The position numbers and the translations under genes are program-made. The notes below the pieces were generated by a model that saw only the letters and a program-made list of their open reading frames with translations, was not told the origin of the DNA and did not search any database. A stretch of DNA of 64,000 nucleotides from Jaapia argillacea MUCL 33604 (lineage: Eukaryota; Basidiomycota; Agaricomycetes; Jaapiales; Jaapiaceae), in assembly GCA_000697665.1 (NCBI GenBank), contig KL197728.1, positions 540,252 to 604,251 of the forward strand, read 5' to 3'. Of this stretch, positions 1-11,209 are shown piece by piece; positions within the stretch are counted from its first letter, which is position 1; every line of letters begins with the position of its first letter.

Positions 1-2770
1 AGGGTGATGATGGGCACTAACACGATAGAACGTCAGTACGTGTCAACATACGCCCATGATATGCACATACCTTCGGTCAGACTAGATGGTGCCACACACG
101 GGAAAAAGAATGATTTCGATGGCAAAATGGAAAACAAGCAAGGGAGCGACGAAGACGAAACCACTCGACGGAGCACGACGGAGGCAAAAATAAAATAAAC
201 GGCCGGAGAACGAGTAGAAAACGAAAGCTCTCAGAAAGGCGTCAAGCGTAGGGTCAGCATTCCATGGTGGGCGGTGAGGGTGGATCGAAGTGAAAGGTCG
301 GGGCAGGTTATAAGGCGCGCGCGGACAGCGGCGAACAGGCGAAGCGGAGAAGTCCGGTGCTTCCCAAGAATTCCTAAGCGAGAAATCCGTGGTATGCACG
401 GTATACTCAATCCGTGCATAACGCGGTGGTTTCATTCTGTACGATTTGACTGGAGACGGTCCCTCAAGCCCTCCTCCTGTTGGTGTGATTGTTAATCGAC
501 CGCCATAGTCTCGCGCGGTTTTACGCCACGGGGGGAGGTGGTGAGTTATCAGCCGCTCCGTGAGGGGGTCTGATTTCTCGGCTATTTTCTGTAGGCGGGT
601 GGTATTTTTGCGGTCTGCTCGACCCGATCTGTTAACCGGGCCCTGACTTGATGCATGCATGCAGTCGGTCTTCCTCCGAGATATAATTAACTTGAAGGTG
701 ATGCAGTTCGCCAAACAGTCCACTAACATGTCGCTTTGTTTTCAGAGCTGTGAACTCGAAGTCATACTACTGTCCGGCGTAGACAGTCCACAGGACTGCG
801 AGGGAAATGAAACCAGGAGAAGGAACTGGAGACGTTAGGAGACATTCCGTCCGAAGCTGAATCAAAAGTCGAAACAGGCAAGCTCGTGTCCAATCTCGGT
901 GTCACTCTCGATCTGCACACACATACTGTCGCCCGATCGAACCTGTCTCATCCCATACAACACGTCGTCCTGGAGTATCACCGCGTCATCACCACGTCTC
1001 TCCTTCTGTCCATCGCCGCTGTTCTCTGCGTCGAACCCTCCAATTCAAGTTCTACGCCCTCCCACCGACGTACCAGGGTTTTGGCCCTCGTGCCCACGCT
1101 CTGGTGTCCAGGACTCTTTGATGAGACCTGAGATCTGAGATGTATAGTACCCTTGAGTAGTATCACCAGGGATATACGGATAAGGTTCGTTATATTGTTG
1201 CCCTTTTCCTTGTGGTGGCAGTCGCTGATTCGCGTGTAGTGGAGAGCAATCACCGTTTTGACAATGGCGCCAGCTCCGGAAGCTATAATTCCCTCGGCCC
1301 ATCTTGTAGAACTAGTGGTTACAGCTCCATCGCTATCGACCACCAAATCCCAACCTAACAATCCCCAACTACTGCAGAACCTTCACCATAGGGACCCCGT
1401 CCTCGTTCGACACTCAGGTATCATCAGATCCCTCACAGGATTCAGAGAAGGACGTCCGATCGGCCAATACCCGGTGGCTTCATGTTGTTATCACGTCTCC
1501 TAGAGGCGCGAACGGACAGGGCGATAGGACAAATTTAACGTGATGGAGTTTGACCAACACGATTAGCAGAGAGGTCTGATTACCAATATGTCTGTCGTGG
1601 TTCCTTTCTGTGTCCTCATGTACGCGGAAATGAGGTGGCATCGATCCGACCCATCCGACGGCTGTTCCGAGAATCTGACAGATTGCAGGTCCTCATCCTC
1701 GACTCCTCATTGGTCTCGCCCGCCTACTTTATCGTAGTCTCGTACTCTCATCTGAGGGGGTGTAGCGGGTGCAGAGTCGAGCCTCCCGCAAATCTTCTCC
1801 TCGCGTATACCCAACTCCTCTTAGAACAAAGCAACCAAAGACAAACCGAACAATTCATGACCCTCGTTCTCCAAGATTAAAGGAAGCCAGCACGAGAATA
1901 TGGTCAGGCCCATTTGGTCCGTTCGTCCGCGCATCTGAGTGACACAAGCCACGATTCGATCGCCGGATGCCCAGGAGGGTATCTGCTAAATCAAGATCAG
2001 TGCAAACAGTATGCTAGGCCGACCCGGACACTCACGTCCACACACCGATGCAGACAAAGCGACCTCCCTCCAGGTTTCAGAGCCATGACGCGTTCGCGGA
2101 GCCGAGATAGCCTTCAGCGTGACAGACTTGGGCCTTAGATAGATTTCGAGCTGCATGAGCAGAAAAAGATCCTGATTTACCCCCACGGTTCGCCTCACCC
2201 CAACCTCGTCGTCGTCCAGGGGCAACAAATACGTTACGACAATCTCGTCAAATACGTAGAGACGTGTGGCGTGAGCGATGTAACCGTACGAGTCGAACGA
2301 GATCGTGGTGAATCAAGTAGGAAGAGGCAATGAAAATGAATTCCCCGATTATTGATAGGCGGATACGCGGCGCGATGCATCTTGAGAAGTTGGAGGCCAT
2401 GTTATTAGGTCCCAAAGATGGGGGTAAATGCATCGGCAGAAGCGCCGGGAACCGAAGCGTGCATTACTCCAAATCGCTAGTTGATGGCCACCACGATGAC
2501 CATCCAATGGTCCATTCTCGCAGATATTTCTGCAGGGAAGATATGGTCAATCACAACATCGATTCAACTCGTCGAGAACATCAAATCTTCACGCACAGCG
2601 GCTGGATGCCAACGAAACTTCTGCTCTTGTCATTCGGAGTGGTTCCGCGACGTCTGTAAGTGAACGTCGAATAAGTAACTACTTGCGAGAGAGATCCGAT
2701 GGAAGACCATACCTCTCTCATATTCGACTAGTTCTACTAATACACTTTTCATAATCTCCATATCCTCGAA
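1..2770. other. Intergenic or decayed region, no gene supported
   Basis: Only short overlapping reading frames occur here on both strands, none above about 130 codons except a Pro/Arg-rich minus-strand frame at 82-729 without recognisable motifs. I see no splice-consistent chain, domain, tRNA or transposon end. The stretch lies downstream of the F-box relic at 2773-3230 on its strand and may contain more of that decayed gene, but nothing readable remains. Confidence 0.5.
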
Positions 2771-2772
2771 TC

Positions 2773-3230
2773 TTAACGCGACAAAGTCGAGGGAACTTGA
2801 ATGCGGCAATTCGACACTTCAAGCATAACATCGACACTTTCTGTGGCAGGATCTGTCAGCGACGGGGCGTATTCGTTCGGTGGGAATTCTCGGAAGTACG
2901 AAGGCCGAACGGCCACTAAAACCCGTCGCCAGGGCACGCTGAGACTCGAGTTGTCCCAAAGAAAATCGACACGCACACCAGGTTAAGGAGTGGGATGCAT
3001 AGCTTCAAATTGGGTCCCAAAAAATCAGCCGACTTCCGGGGGGGGAAGTGTCTCCCTCTGGAGCGGAATGATCTGAGTGACTGCGATCGGAACCCACAGT
3101 CCGCCGCCGAGACATCGACGTTCTCCCATCTCCGACATACGAGCATCACCATGACCAGAGCTCTCCCTTCAGAGCAGTGAATGGGCAAAATATGCGCGTG
3201 AGGACCATGTCCGGGATGGTAGGTCAAGTC
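2773..3230 (-). pseudogene. F-box protein relic
   Basis: On the minus strand around 3180-3060 a short frame reads MVMLVCRRWENVDVS. This matches the F-box core of the two intact F-box proteins in this window (PVMLVCHQWRDIAVSTPDLW), and the nucleotides are also visibly similar there (a shared GTGATGCTCGTATGTC run). Downstream at 2976-2773 another frame resembles leucine-rich-repeat-like sequence. The frames do not connect and the segment between them is interrupted, so I read it as a decayed member of the same F-box family. The extent is uncertain. Confidence 0.4.
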
Positions 3231-4265
3231 GACGTAGCTCCCTGACACGTCGCCCACTGCGACAGGTTAATATCTGTGAGATAAGCGCATGAATGAGCCC
3301 AGAATGACCACGACTAGGTTCAACTTCCACGCACCTTCGGAAGGCGAGATATACGATAGCGGCGAATTGTGAATCGGGTGTTATTTTGAGACAGATAGAC
3401 TGTCCTCGTATCTTGGCCATTTCCAGTCTTCGTGGGTTTTCTTCAGCGGCACTGCACAACAGAATGGAGGTGTACAATCAGAAATCGAGTTGATCCAGTT
3501 TTGATCGCCGTATCCCAGCATCCCTTGTTGCCCAGATTTACTGTAGGTCGATGGGAACATCGAGAAAGGGTGTAGAGAGCCTTACTCACCATGAGGGTAC
3601 TAAGCGCCCAGTTGGTGAGATCAGTCGGCACAAATCCTCGATAGGGTCACTTTGATTCATGCAGTGCGTGGAATTCATATATACCAACGATGCCGACATG
3701 ATGGACTGGGCTGAGTGAGATAAGAATCGTTTGCCAGTGATGACCACCCGTAACGAATTATTGTAAGGTTAAATGTGCAGGTGATGGATTAAGGTCAAGT
3801 TCAGTTCGCGGAGGGTCACAGGCCTTCCGTGGCAGAGGCTCCCAGAGTTGCATGTGAGAAGATATCAGGGAGGGGGACGGATCTGGAGTCGAAGTAATAA
3901 GGGAACATTCTGTTCGAGTTTGGCGGAAGCGCAGGTTCGATCATCATCGATGGTCGCGGTGAAGGTTGGCTTGGCTTGAGAGGACTCAGGAATAATGTAA
4001 TGCATTGGTAGGTGAAGTTCACAGTTTTCAATGTTCATCGTCACATTGACGGGACGGGAGTGAGCGCTAGTGAGCAGTGAGCGTACGAGGCGTGAGTACG
4101 AGAACTAAACTACTGTACCAAATCAACACCACAGCAAAACATTACTTGTACGACAAAACCGTGAATAACATAACTTTACGAGTACCAAAGACGTGCAGTT
4201 GGGGTGGCGCTCGACTTGATTAAACCAAACCAATGCTAGATCCAGCGTTCCCCACAAGACACGGT
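3231..4265. other. Intergenic, no gene seen
   Basis: No reading frame above 102 codons and no domain. A Pro/Ser-rich minus-strand frame at 3816-4031 has no support beyond being open. The last ~200 bases before 4266 lie downstream of the 3-RRM gene and would carry its 3' UTR and terminator. Confidence 0.5.
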
Positions 4266-6142
4266 TCAATCCTCCTCATACCTGTCCCTCCCCCTCCTCT
4301 CCCCTCCTCCATATCCTCCTCTCCCTCTCCCACCACCATAGCCTCCTCCCCTCCCACCTCCGCCCCTCATACCATAACCGTCATCGGACCCCCTTCCTCC
4401 AAAGCCTACCCTCTCCCTCCTGTCACCCCTGTCCTGCCTCACTTTCGGCCTATAGAAGTCTAACTTCAATGACACGCCATACTCAACCTCCTTTCCATTC
4501 AACTTTTCCATGACGGCTTGGGCCGACTCAACGGAGTCGAATGTTAAGAAAGTCAAGCCTTTGGGGATGCCTGTTTGAGGGTCTTTCACTAATGGTTAGT
4601 CAGCGGTGAGTACTGAGGATAGAAGGCGAGGGCGAGGGCATACTTTCACTAATCTCCTCTAACCCTTCTGCGACTTCCCCAATTGAATCCCTTAGTAACT
4701 GGGAAGTCCCCTGATACCCGATCAAGATTAGCTTATTGCTCGGTGTGCTGTCACGTTCAGGGACCCTAACGACCAAGCCAAACAACAATCAGCCTCTAGT
4801 CACAGACTTCAAGACAAGAGCATTACTGACCCACGATCATAATCCAATCTTACTTCCCTCTCTGACCCTTCACCGCTTTCAGAGGCGAAAGTAATGGGCT
4901 CTTTGGCGTGGAACTCCATAGCGGCGGTCGCACCAGCGATGTCTGAGAAGACGATATGAATGAATTCGCGACGAGCCCCAGTCGGTGTCTTAGCTGTTCA
5001 ACATAAGGGGGATAGTCGGCCAGTCAGCAAGGTACGATAAAAAGGTAGTGAGAAGCAAGAAGGAAATGCCAAAGATACTCACCGAAACGAATCTCCTTAA
5101 CCTCCCCGAAATCACCAAAAACCTCCCTCACGTGGTCCTCTTCGGCCCATGACGGCACACCAGCTACGAACAACGTCGAACTTGGTTCGTTTTTTCTCCT
5201 GAAACTATCGGCTCCTTCTCGCGGTTCACGGGGTCGGGGATGATCAACGACAAGATTACGATCAAGTAAGACTGGTTGCTCCTCGCGGCAGTCCGCTACA
5301 CACTGGGAGGCTTGTGCAGCATCAGCGAACGTGACGTGGGCGAACCCTTTTGCGAGACCGTCAGGGTCATATGCTAAATACCGTATCAAGGTCGGATTAG
5401 ATGCAGTAGCACTGAGGGTGAAGGATAAGAACCCACCGACTCGGATTGATTTGGTATCACCCCATTTCCCGAACAGGACCTCCAACTCCTCACTCGAAGT
5501 CGACCGAGGGAGGTTACCGATAAACACAGTTGAGGACTGGTCGAAATCTTCTCGAGGAGGACCTCCTTCTCGTCTCCGTTCAGGTCGGCCTGATTAATAG
5601 TTAGTTTTATTGCGAGGAACCCCAAGCGTCAGGGGTCGCCAATCAAAGGCGACACCAGAAGTAGCGAGGCGATAGGGTTGGGTGTGCTAACCTCCGTCAG
5701 CGTCACCGTATGACCTCCTGGCGAAACCGCCCTCGTTGTTGTAGTTGTCTCGACGTTGTGCATTGAAACCGTAGCTACTTCCTCCACCACGACCACCTCG
5801 TCCACCCCCGCGACCACCACCTCGCCCACCACCGAATCCACCACCTCCTCGACCTCCACCATATCCACCTCCTCCGCCACGTCCACGTCCACCACCTCCG
5901 TAGCCACCTCGTCGGTCACCGCCATAGCTACCCCGATCACCATAGTCGCCTCGGTCGTTATCCCTTCCACCACTGAAGCCATACGAAGCGACGGAGGTAG
6001 ATGTCGAGAACGACTTTTGGTTTTGTACAACAGCGAGCGCGTTGCTCGCGTTGGATGTCCGCAGCATGGATAAGGAAAGGAGATTAGACTGCGAGGATGC
6101 AAGAGAACGTCTGCATTGTGTGCGAATGGCGTTTTGGAGCAT
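4266..6142 (-). CDS. Mitochondrial-type RNA-binding protein, three RRMs with RGG tracts
   Basis: A protein of roughly 500 residues from about six exons. The start at 6142 gives MLQNAIRTQCRRSLAS, a basic, Ser-rich, acid-free leader ending near FSTSTS, which looks like a mitochondrial presequence. A long Gly/Arg (RGG) tract follows in exon 1. RRM1 begins STVFIGNLPR and continues after an intron as KGFAHVTF; RRM2 begins STLFVAGVPS and continues as REFIHIVF; the third, more divergent RRM begins NKLILIGYQG and ends KGLTFLTFDS. The C-terminus is a second RGG tract ending RYEED. RRM and RGG modules bind RNA, so a role in mitochondrial RNA processing or stability is likely (inference). Introns interrupt the RRMs just before the RNP1 strand, as in the neighbouring 12-RRM gene, so the two are probably paralogues. 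The gene lies on the same strand, 294 bp downstream of that gene's stop. Confidence 0.85.
5750..5975 (-). repeat. RGG-coding low-complexity tract
   Basis: CCACC/CCTCC-rich on the plus strand. It encodes imperfect GGR/GGG repeats in exon 1 of the 3-RRM gene. A shorter, similar tract at about 4280-4390 encodes the C-terminal RGG region of the same protein. Confidence 0.8.
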
Positions 6143-6435
6143 GGCTGCTGTCAGGAATGGAGGAGAAAGGAAAGAAAATAGAGGGAGACAGCAGAAGAGG
6201 ACTTGCAAATACCTGACCTCAACCAAAAATACTCGATCGTTTGCTTACTCATCATCTCAGCATCCACACACTCCGCACCCAGACATCTCTGCAGATGACA
6301 TCCAAACATCTGTACCTTGAACATCTTAAGATCGTTGGTGGACGCTGTGGTGAGCAAGGTCCTCCCGTATTATTACTATCCATCTATCCTAACCAATATA
6401 TGATAGCACTCGACAACGCCGCACCGAGTCTCGCG

Positions 6436-9400
6436 TCAGGCATCAGGGGCAGCCCATCTCACCTTCCCACCCTGCCGCTTATGGGAGAACAGCAGTTGCA
6501 GTGTCTGTCCAGGCTGGATCTCCTTGCCCTGCAACTCCTGCAACACTTCCTCCGCCTTGTCAACCGAATCAAACCGCGCGAAACCGGCTCCTGTGGGTTC
6601 TTGGGTTTCCGGTATGCGCGCTGGAATTACAAGGTGATGAGAACTTGAAACATCAGAGGGAGTGACAATTCCGATACTCACAAATCCACGATGCAACGAT
6701 GTGTTCGCGGTGTTGATCAAGGACCGCCATCAGCTCACTCTCGGCCCCTCCAAAATTCTTCAAGAGGAGTGTGTCAGAAGGTACTGATCCCATCTCATCC
6801 ATGGAGGGCGCCGCAAAGTTGGCATAGATACTCTGTCCGCCAACGACAAGGGGTTCGATGTTCAGTTGTTCCAGTACATCCTTAGCCACGTATTTGTTAT
6901 CGAACTCGACGAAGGCTTGTACAGTAGGGACACCAGTGGCCTTTGTGTCTGCAGAAGAAAAATATGCAGTTAGGTACCAGACTCCAATGATAAATATAAC
7001 GAATGAAACGGAAATACGCACGTAATGTCACGCGTCTCACACCGGCAAAGTTCACAAACAACGCTCGGATCTCCTCTTCCCCAAAGCCAGTCGGCCATCC
7101 ACTCGTAAATAGCGTCTTGGACGGCGTTGCAGGCGCCACGTGACCACTTCTCTCTGTGACCTTCTGTTGCTCTCCACCTTTCGTTGCAAAATCGACAAAG
7201 AGATTTCTTCCGTCGATCGCTACTGGTCCCGCTGATAACGCGCTCACGAAAGAAACCGCAGCAGGGATGGACACGAAGTCGGCATGTGCAATTCGTTTAT
7301 CTTTGGCTATGAACGGTAGAATGAACCGTCAGTATAGGCGTCGTGAGGGTGTAGAGGGAAGGGAGGTAAGAAGAAAGAAAAGCACTGACATATTCGCAAA
7401 TCAAGAACTTCCCCATACCGTCGTAGCACCTTCATCACTTGCTCCTTGGTAGCGTTTACAGAAAGATTCCCAATGAAAACCGTCGCCGATTCATCCCTTG
7501 GTCTACCCTCCCCATCCTTCCCACTTTGTCTCACCGAAAAGGTGGCGCCAAGAATTCGGTCGCTGAGTTTGTGTGGACTCTCTCGAGAATTGTTCACAAA
7601 GTTGACCGCGGAATCTAGATTGGTGAAGTGAATGTGGGCGAATGAAGCGTTGGGGTTCCCGACCGATTGACCTGGAACAAATAATTAACGTCACGTCGGT
7701 CTCAGAGCCTTCCACCTTTGTCTTAACCGAAGAAGGATTCAGCAGACAGGAGGTTGAAGACTTACCGATACGAATCTGTGCGACTCCCCCGAACGGCTCC
7801 ACCCACTGCCTCAAAGCACTCTCATCCTCGAAATTGGGCGGCAGATTAGAAACGAAGACAATTTGTGACGGCTCTATGTTGTCGCTGGAATGAGGTGCAT
7901 AGTCTACTCGAAGTTTGTGGCCAGCAATGACGGGCGGATTTTCAAGTGACGAGTTGATAAAGGCCGTAGCGGCGTCGAGGGTGGCGAAATCAACGTGGAA
8001 GAACCCGCGGCGCACGCCTCGGCGGTCGAATCCTATCATAAGAGAGAAAGTCCCAGATCAACATCATGTGGAGAATGAGAGGAGGGATGAAGAACGTACC
8101 AGCTCGAATGGCAGTAAGCTCGCCAAACTGTTCACACAACTCTCTAACCTCCTCCTCGCGAACAGATTCCAAATCATTGCCAATCCAGACGGTCTTAGTG
8201 GGCTTATATACCGTGCCCGTAAACGAAGCCTTTGCTGCCGTTCCCCCGAAATCCATAAACGCAAGGTTCGAAAAGTCAGCTCGGACGTGCCTATCACGAA
8301 TACGGGGAGGCCTGGAAATGGCATCTTGCACGAAGGAGATTGAAGAATCGAGCTCCTCGAAGTGGATCAACGCGTAACCTGTTGCTGCGCCTTGACCATT
8401 ACGACCTAGTTAACAAAATCAAAACAAAATTGAGAAGGACGGACGAGGCAAGGAATCAAAGAGGCAGCATACCGATCTTGACACCTTGAACGTTCCCAAA
8501 AGGCTCTGTAATTGATCTCAAATCCTCCTCAGTGGCATCATACGGAACGTTGCCAATGAACACAGTCTTCGAGGGCGTGTGCGTGGAAATCTTTCTCGGT
8601 ATTTTGGTTGATTCCTTTCCAAACTCCGCTCGAACGGTTCGGCCATTCACAAGCGTGATGTTCTCAGCGACGTGAGCAATGAAAGCCGTGGCCTTCTCGA
8701 TGGAGTCGAACATGACGAGGGCGGCTCCTTTTGATGCACCATCTGGTTTTCGAGCTATAACAGTGGTGTGTAAGTCAAATGAGTGGGGTGTGCGGCATAG
8801 ACAGCCAGCAAAGAGGGAAGGAAACGAGGCTTACGGATGTTGATGGACATGATGGGCCCAAACGGTTCAACGACGGCATTCAAGTCGTCAACAGTAACGT
8901 CCTTCGCAAGATTCCCAATCAGCACGGTGGAGCTGGGAGGCTTCGGGTCTTTAATTGGGCCACGAGATAGCTGGTAGCCAGGATCTTCGGTCGTCCGTTC
9001 CGAGAAGTTTACTCGGAGGGTGGTGGAACCAATGATATGAGGGGAGGCGGATACGAAACTTTGGGCGGCTTCGGTGGTGGGGAAGTCAACCAATCCAAAG
9101 CCTCGTTCCTGGTCTGCTCCCGAAAGAATCATAGGTGAATTGAGAATGAGTTGACCTTCTCTATGAGGAGATGAACGAAATTGAACGCACGAATCCAGAG
9201 GTTTTCAAGTGGCCCATACAATTTCAAATACTCGGTGAGCTGCTCCTGGGTTACGCCATGCATGCCACCAATGAAAACCTTGGGTTGGGGTTCCCGAGGT
9301 GTCCCTCCGCCAGCTTGATGATTGTCCACAGCAAACTGCACATGAAGACTCCGACCCTCCCAAGTCGGTGCATTTTGTTTACACTCAGTTACGAATGCAG

Positions 9401-10868
9401 TGGCTTCCTCAAGAGTGGCAAAGTGCAAGAATGCAAAGCCCTTGTCCAGACCTGTGGGTAGGCAAGGTATATGAAATGGCAGTGACTGAGGATAAACGAG
9501 CAAGGTCAGGGGCAGGGGTTACAAACGTACGGCTTTCACAATGAACAACCTTCCCGAATGGTTCGGCCAACTCCCTAATCATTTCCTCAGGGGCATTGAG
9601 TGGACAATTCGCGACGAAAACCCTCGTGTTAGGTGGGTTCTCTGGGCGATCCGCCGCTTTCTGGTTTCCCTTCTTTGGTCCTCCTTGCTGGGTTCGGCGA
9701 GAGGAGTTGTCGCGACCTCGAGTAGCTGACGGGGAGTCGAGTGAGGTAGTTGAAAAGTTGACTCGAAGCCGCTGAGGGCCGATTTGATGAGATTGGGAGA
9801 CGAAATGGGTGGCTGCTTCTATAGTAGGGAAGTCGAGGATCGCGAAACCTTTCTCTAACTCTGGAATTAGAGGCGAGCCGCGTCAAATATAATCTTCGAA
9901 CGAATATACATGGACACATACTCATGAAAACCGACTCAGGCCCATACGATGTCAAATACTCCTCAAACTCCTCTTTCTCGATTTCGTGCAGGTTCCCAAC
10001 GAACACCTTCGTACTCGGCTCCGCTCGCGGCTCGGTTTCACGTCGACCCCTTGGTGACTTCTTCGCGGAGAACTCCACCGACAAACGAGGGCCAAGGCTA
10101 CGACTCTGACTTCCCCCTGATGCAGCGTCGACACAAGCTTCTGCCGCATCGAGAGTTTCAAAATGGATGTGCGCGAACTTGGCCCCCGGAACAAATCTTA
10201 TGCTCCTGACCTCTCCATACCCTTGAGCGAATTCAGCCAAATCCTGCTCTGTCACTGAGGAGTCGAAGCCAGCGAGGTAGACAGTTTCGTGAGGTTCGAT
10301 TGATGGCCGACTAAAGGTGCGCTTCCCGTCGCCACTGGCAAATTCTACTTTGAGTGTACGCGACCCTACAACTGGTGGACTTTGTTGGACCTTTTGATAG
10401 AATGCTGTCGATGATGAAAGAGAGGTGAATTCGACGAGTGCATATCCTCTTCCTGAAGGTCGGAAGGAAATATAAGTCCGACAGATGGTATATACAATCC
10501 AGAAGAAGCTCACTCATGGTGATGTCAGCGATTTGACCAAATGGCCTGACAAAGTCATACAAGGCCTTCTCCGCCAGGTCGAAAGGTAGATTCCCAATGT
10601 ACAACCTTGAACTCGGCACGACGGGTTCCGGTTCCTCAGCAGACTCCCCCTCCACTGACCTGGCCTCAGACGGGCTCGGGACCGCTTCATATCTTAGGCC
10701 AGAGAACGTAGAGAAGTTTGTATTGCGTAGGAACGAAGAGGCGAGAAGACTGCCTTGCTGGGGTCGAACAAGCGGAATTGGTCGGAGGACAGAGGTTGAC
10801 AGAGCGCGAAAATTAAACGCGGAAGCGAGACCTGCTCGTACTTGGGAACGAAGACATAGTCGGAGCAT
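6436..10868 (-). CDS. Twelve-RRM tandem RNA-binding protein with mitochondrial-type leader
   Basis: About 12 exons and roughly 1200 residues. The leader MLRLCLRSQVRAGLAS...RALSTS is basic and acid-free, like a mitochondrial presequence. Twelve RRM units follow. RNP2-like strands in order are RLYIGNLP, TVYLAGF, KVFVGNL, RVFVANC, KVFIGGM, TVLIGNL, TVFIGNV, TVWIGND, IVFVSNL, TVFIGNL, TLFTSGW and TLLLKNF. The matching RNP1-like strands include RGYALVEF, KFAHIHF, KGFAILDF, KGFAFLHF, RGFGLVDF, KGAALVMF, TGYALIHF, RGFFHVDF, ASFAHIHF and VQAFVEF. Except for RRM2, every RRM is split by an intron just before RNP1, so each internal exon encodes the back half of one RRM and the front half of the next. 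This is the signature of growth by exon duplication. The protein ends KVRWAAPDA. Function is inferred only as RNA binding, probably in mitochondria. Later RRMs have weaker RNP motifs, so not all need bind RNA. Confidence 0.87.
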
Positions 10869-11209
10869 CTCAACCAGACTTTGCAGTCAGATTTTAGGAA
10901 TTTGAGGGGGCGTTGAGGGAGAACGCGACGAGGAGGGCGAAGACCTTGCAATCAACCTGCCGAAAAAATGGGATGTGATCGAGGCCAGTCGCGTGGCTGG
11001 TTGATGGGACAACGTAAACGCTATGCACTTGTCTTCCAGTGACCCTTTGGTGACCCTCATCAGACATGTCCGGCTTGCAAGGTACCTGGCTTATTTGTTG
11101 GCTGTGCTCCGCTAATCATCCACAGCAATGTCGTATCGTTCTGCAGTTCAAAGGACATGCAGTGCAGCAAAGAGGAGTATGAACTCAACCACCACCTATT
11201 CTTACACTG
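10869..11209. other. Divergent intergenic region
   Basis: About 340 bp between the divergently transcribed 12-RRM gene (minus) and the first F-box gene (plus). It should contain both promoters. The right part, from about 11058, belongs to the inverted repeat arm. No clear TATA element is seen. Confidence 0.5.

Noticed and set aside
82-729. 215-codon minus-strand frame near the left edge
   Set aside because: Low-complexity Arg/Pro/Thr composition, no motif, overlaps other open frames equally well; probably chance.
4233-4463. Pro-rich plus-strand frame at 4233
   Set aside because: Opposite strand of the C-terminal RGG tract.
5756-6073. Thr/Ser-rich plus-strand frame opposite the RGG tract
   Set aside because: Antisense shadow of the Gly/Arg-coding repeat in the 3-RRM gene.
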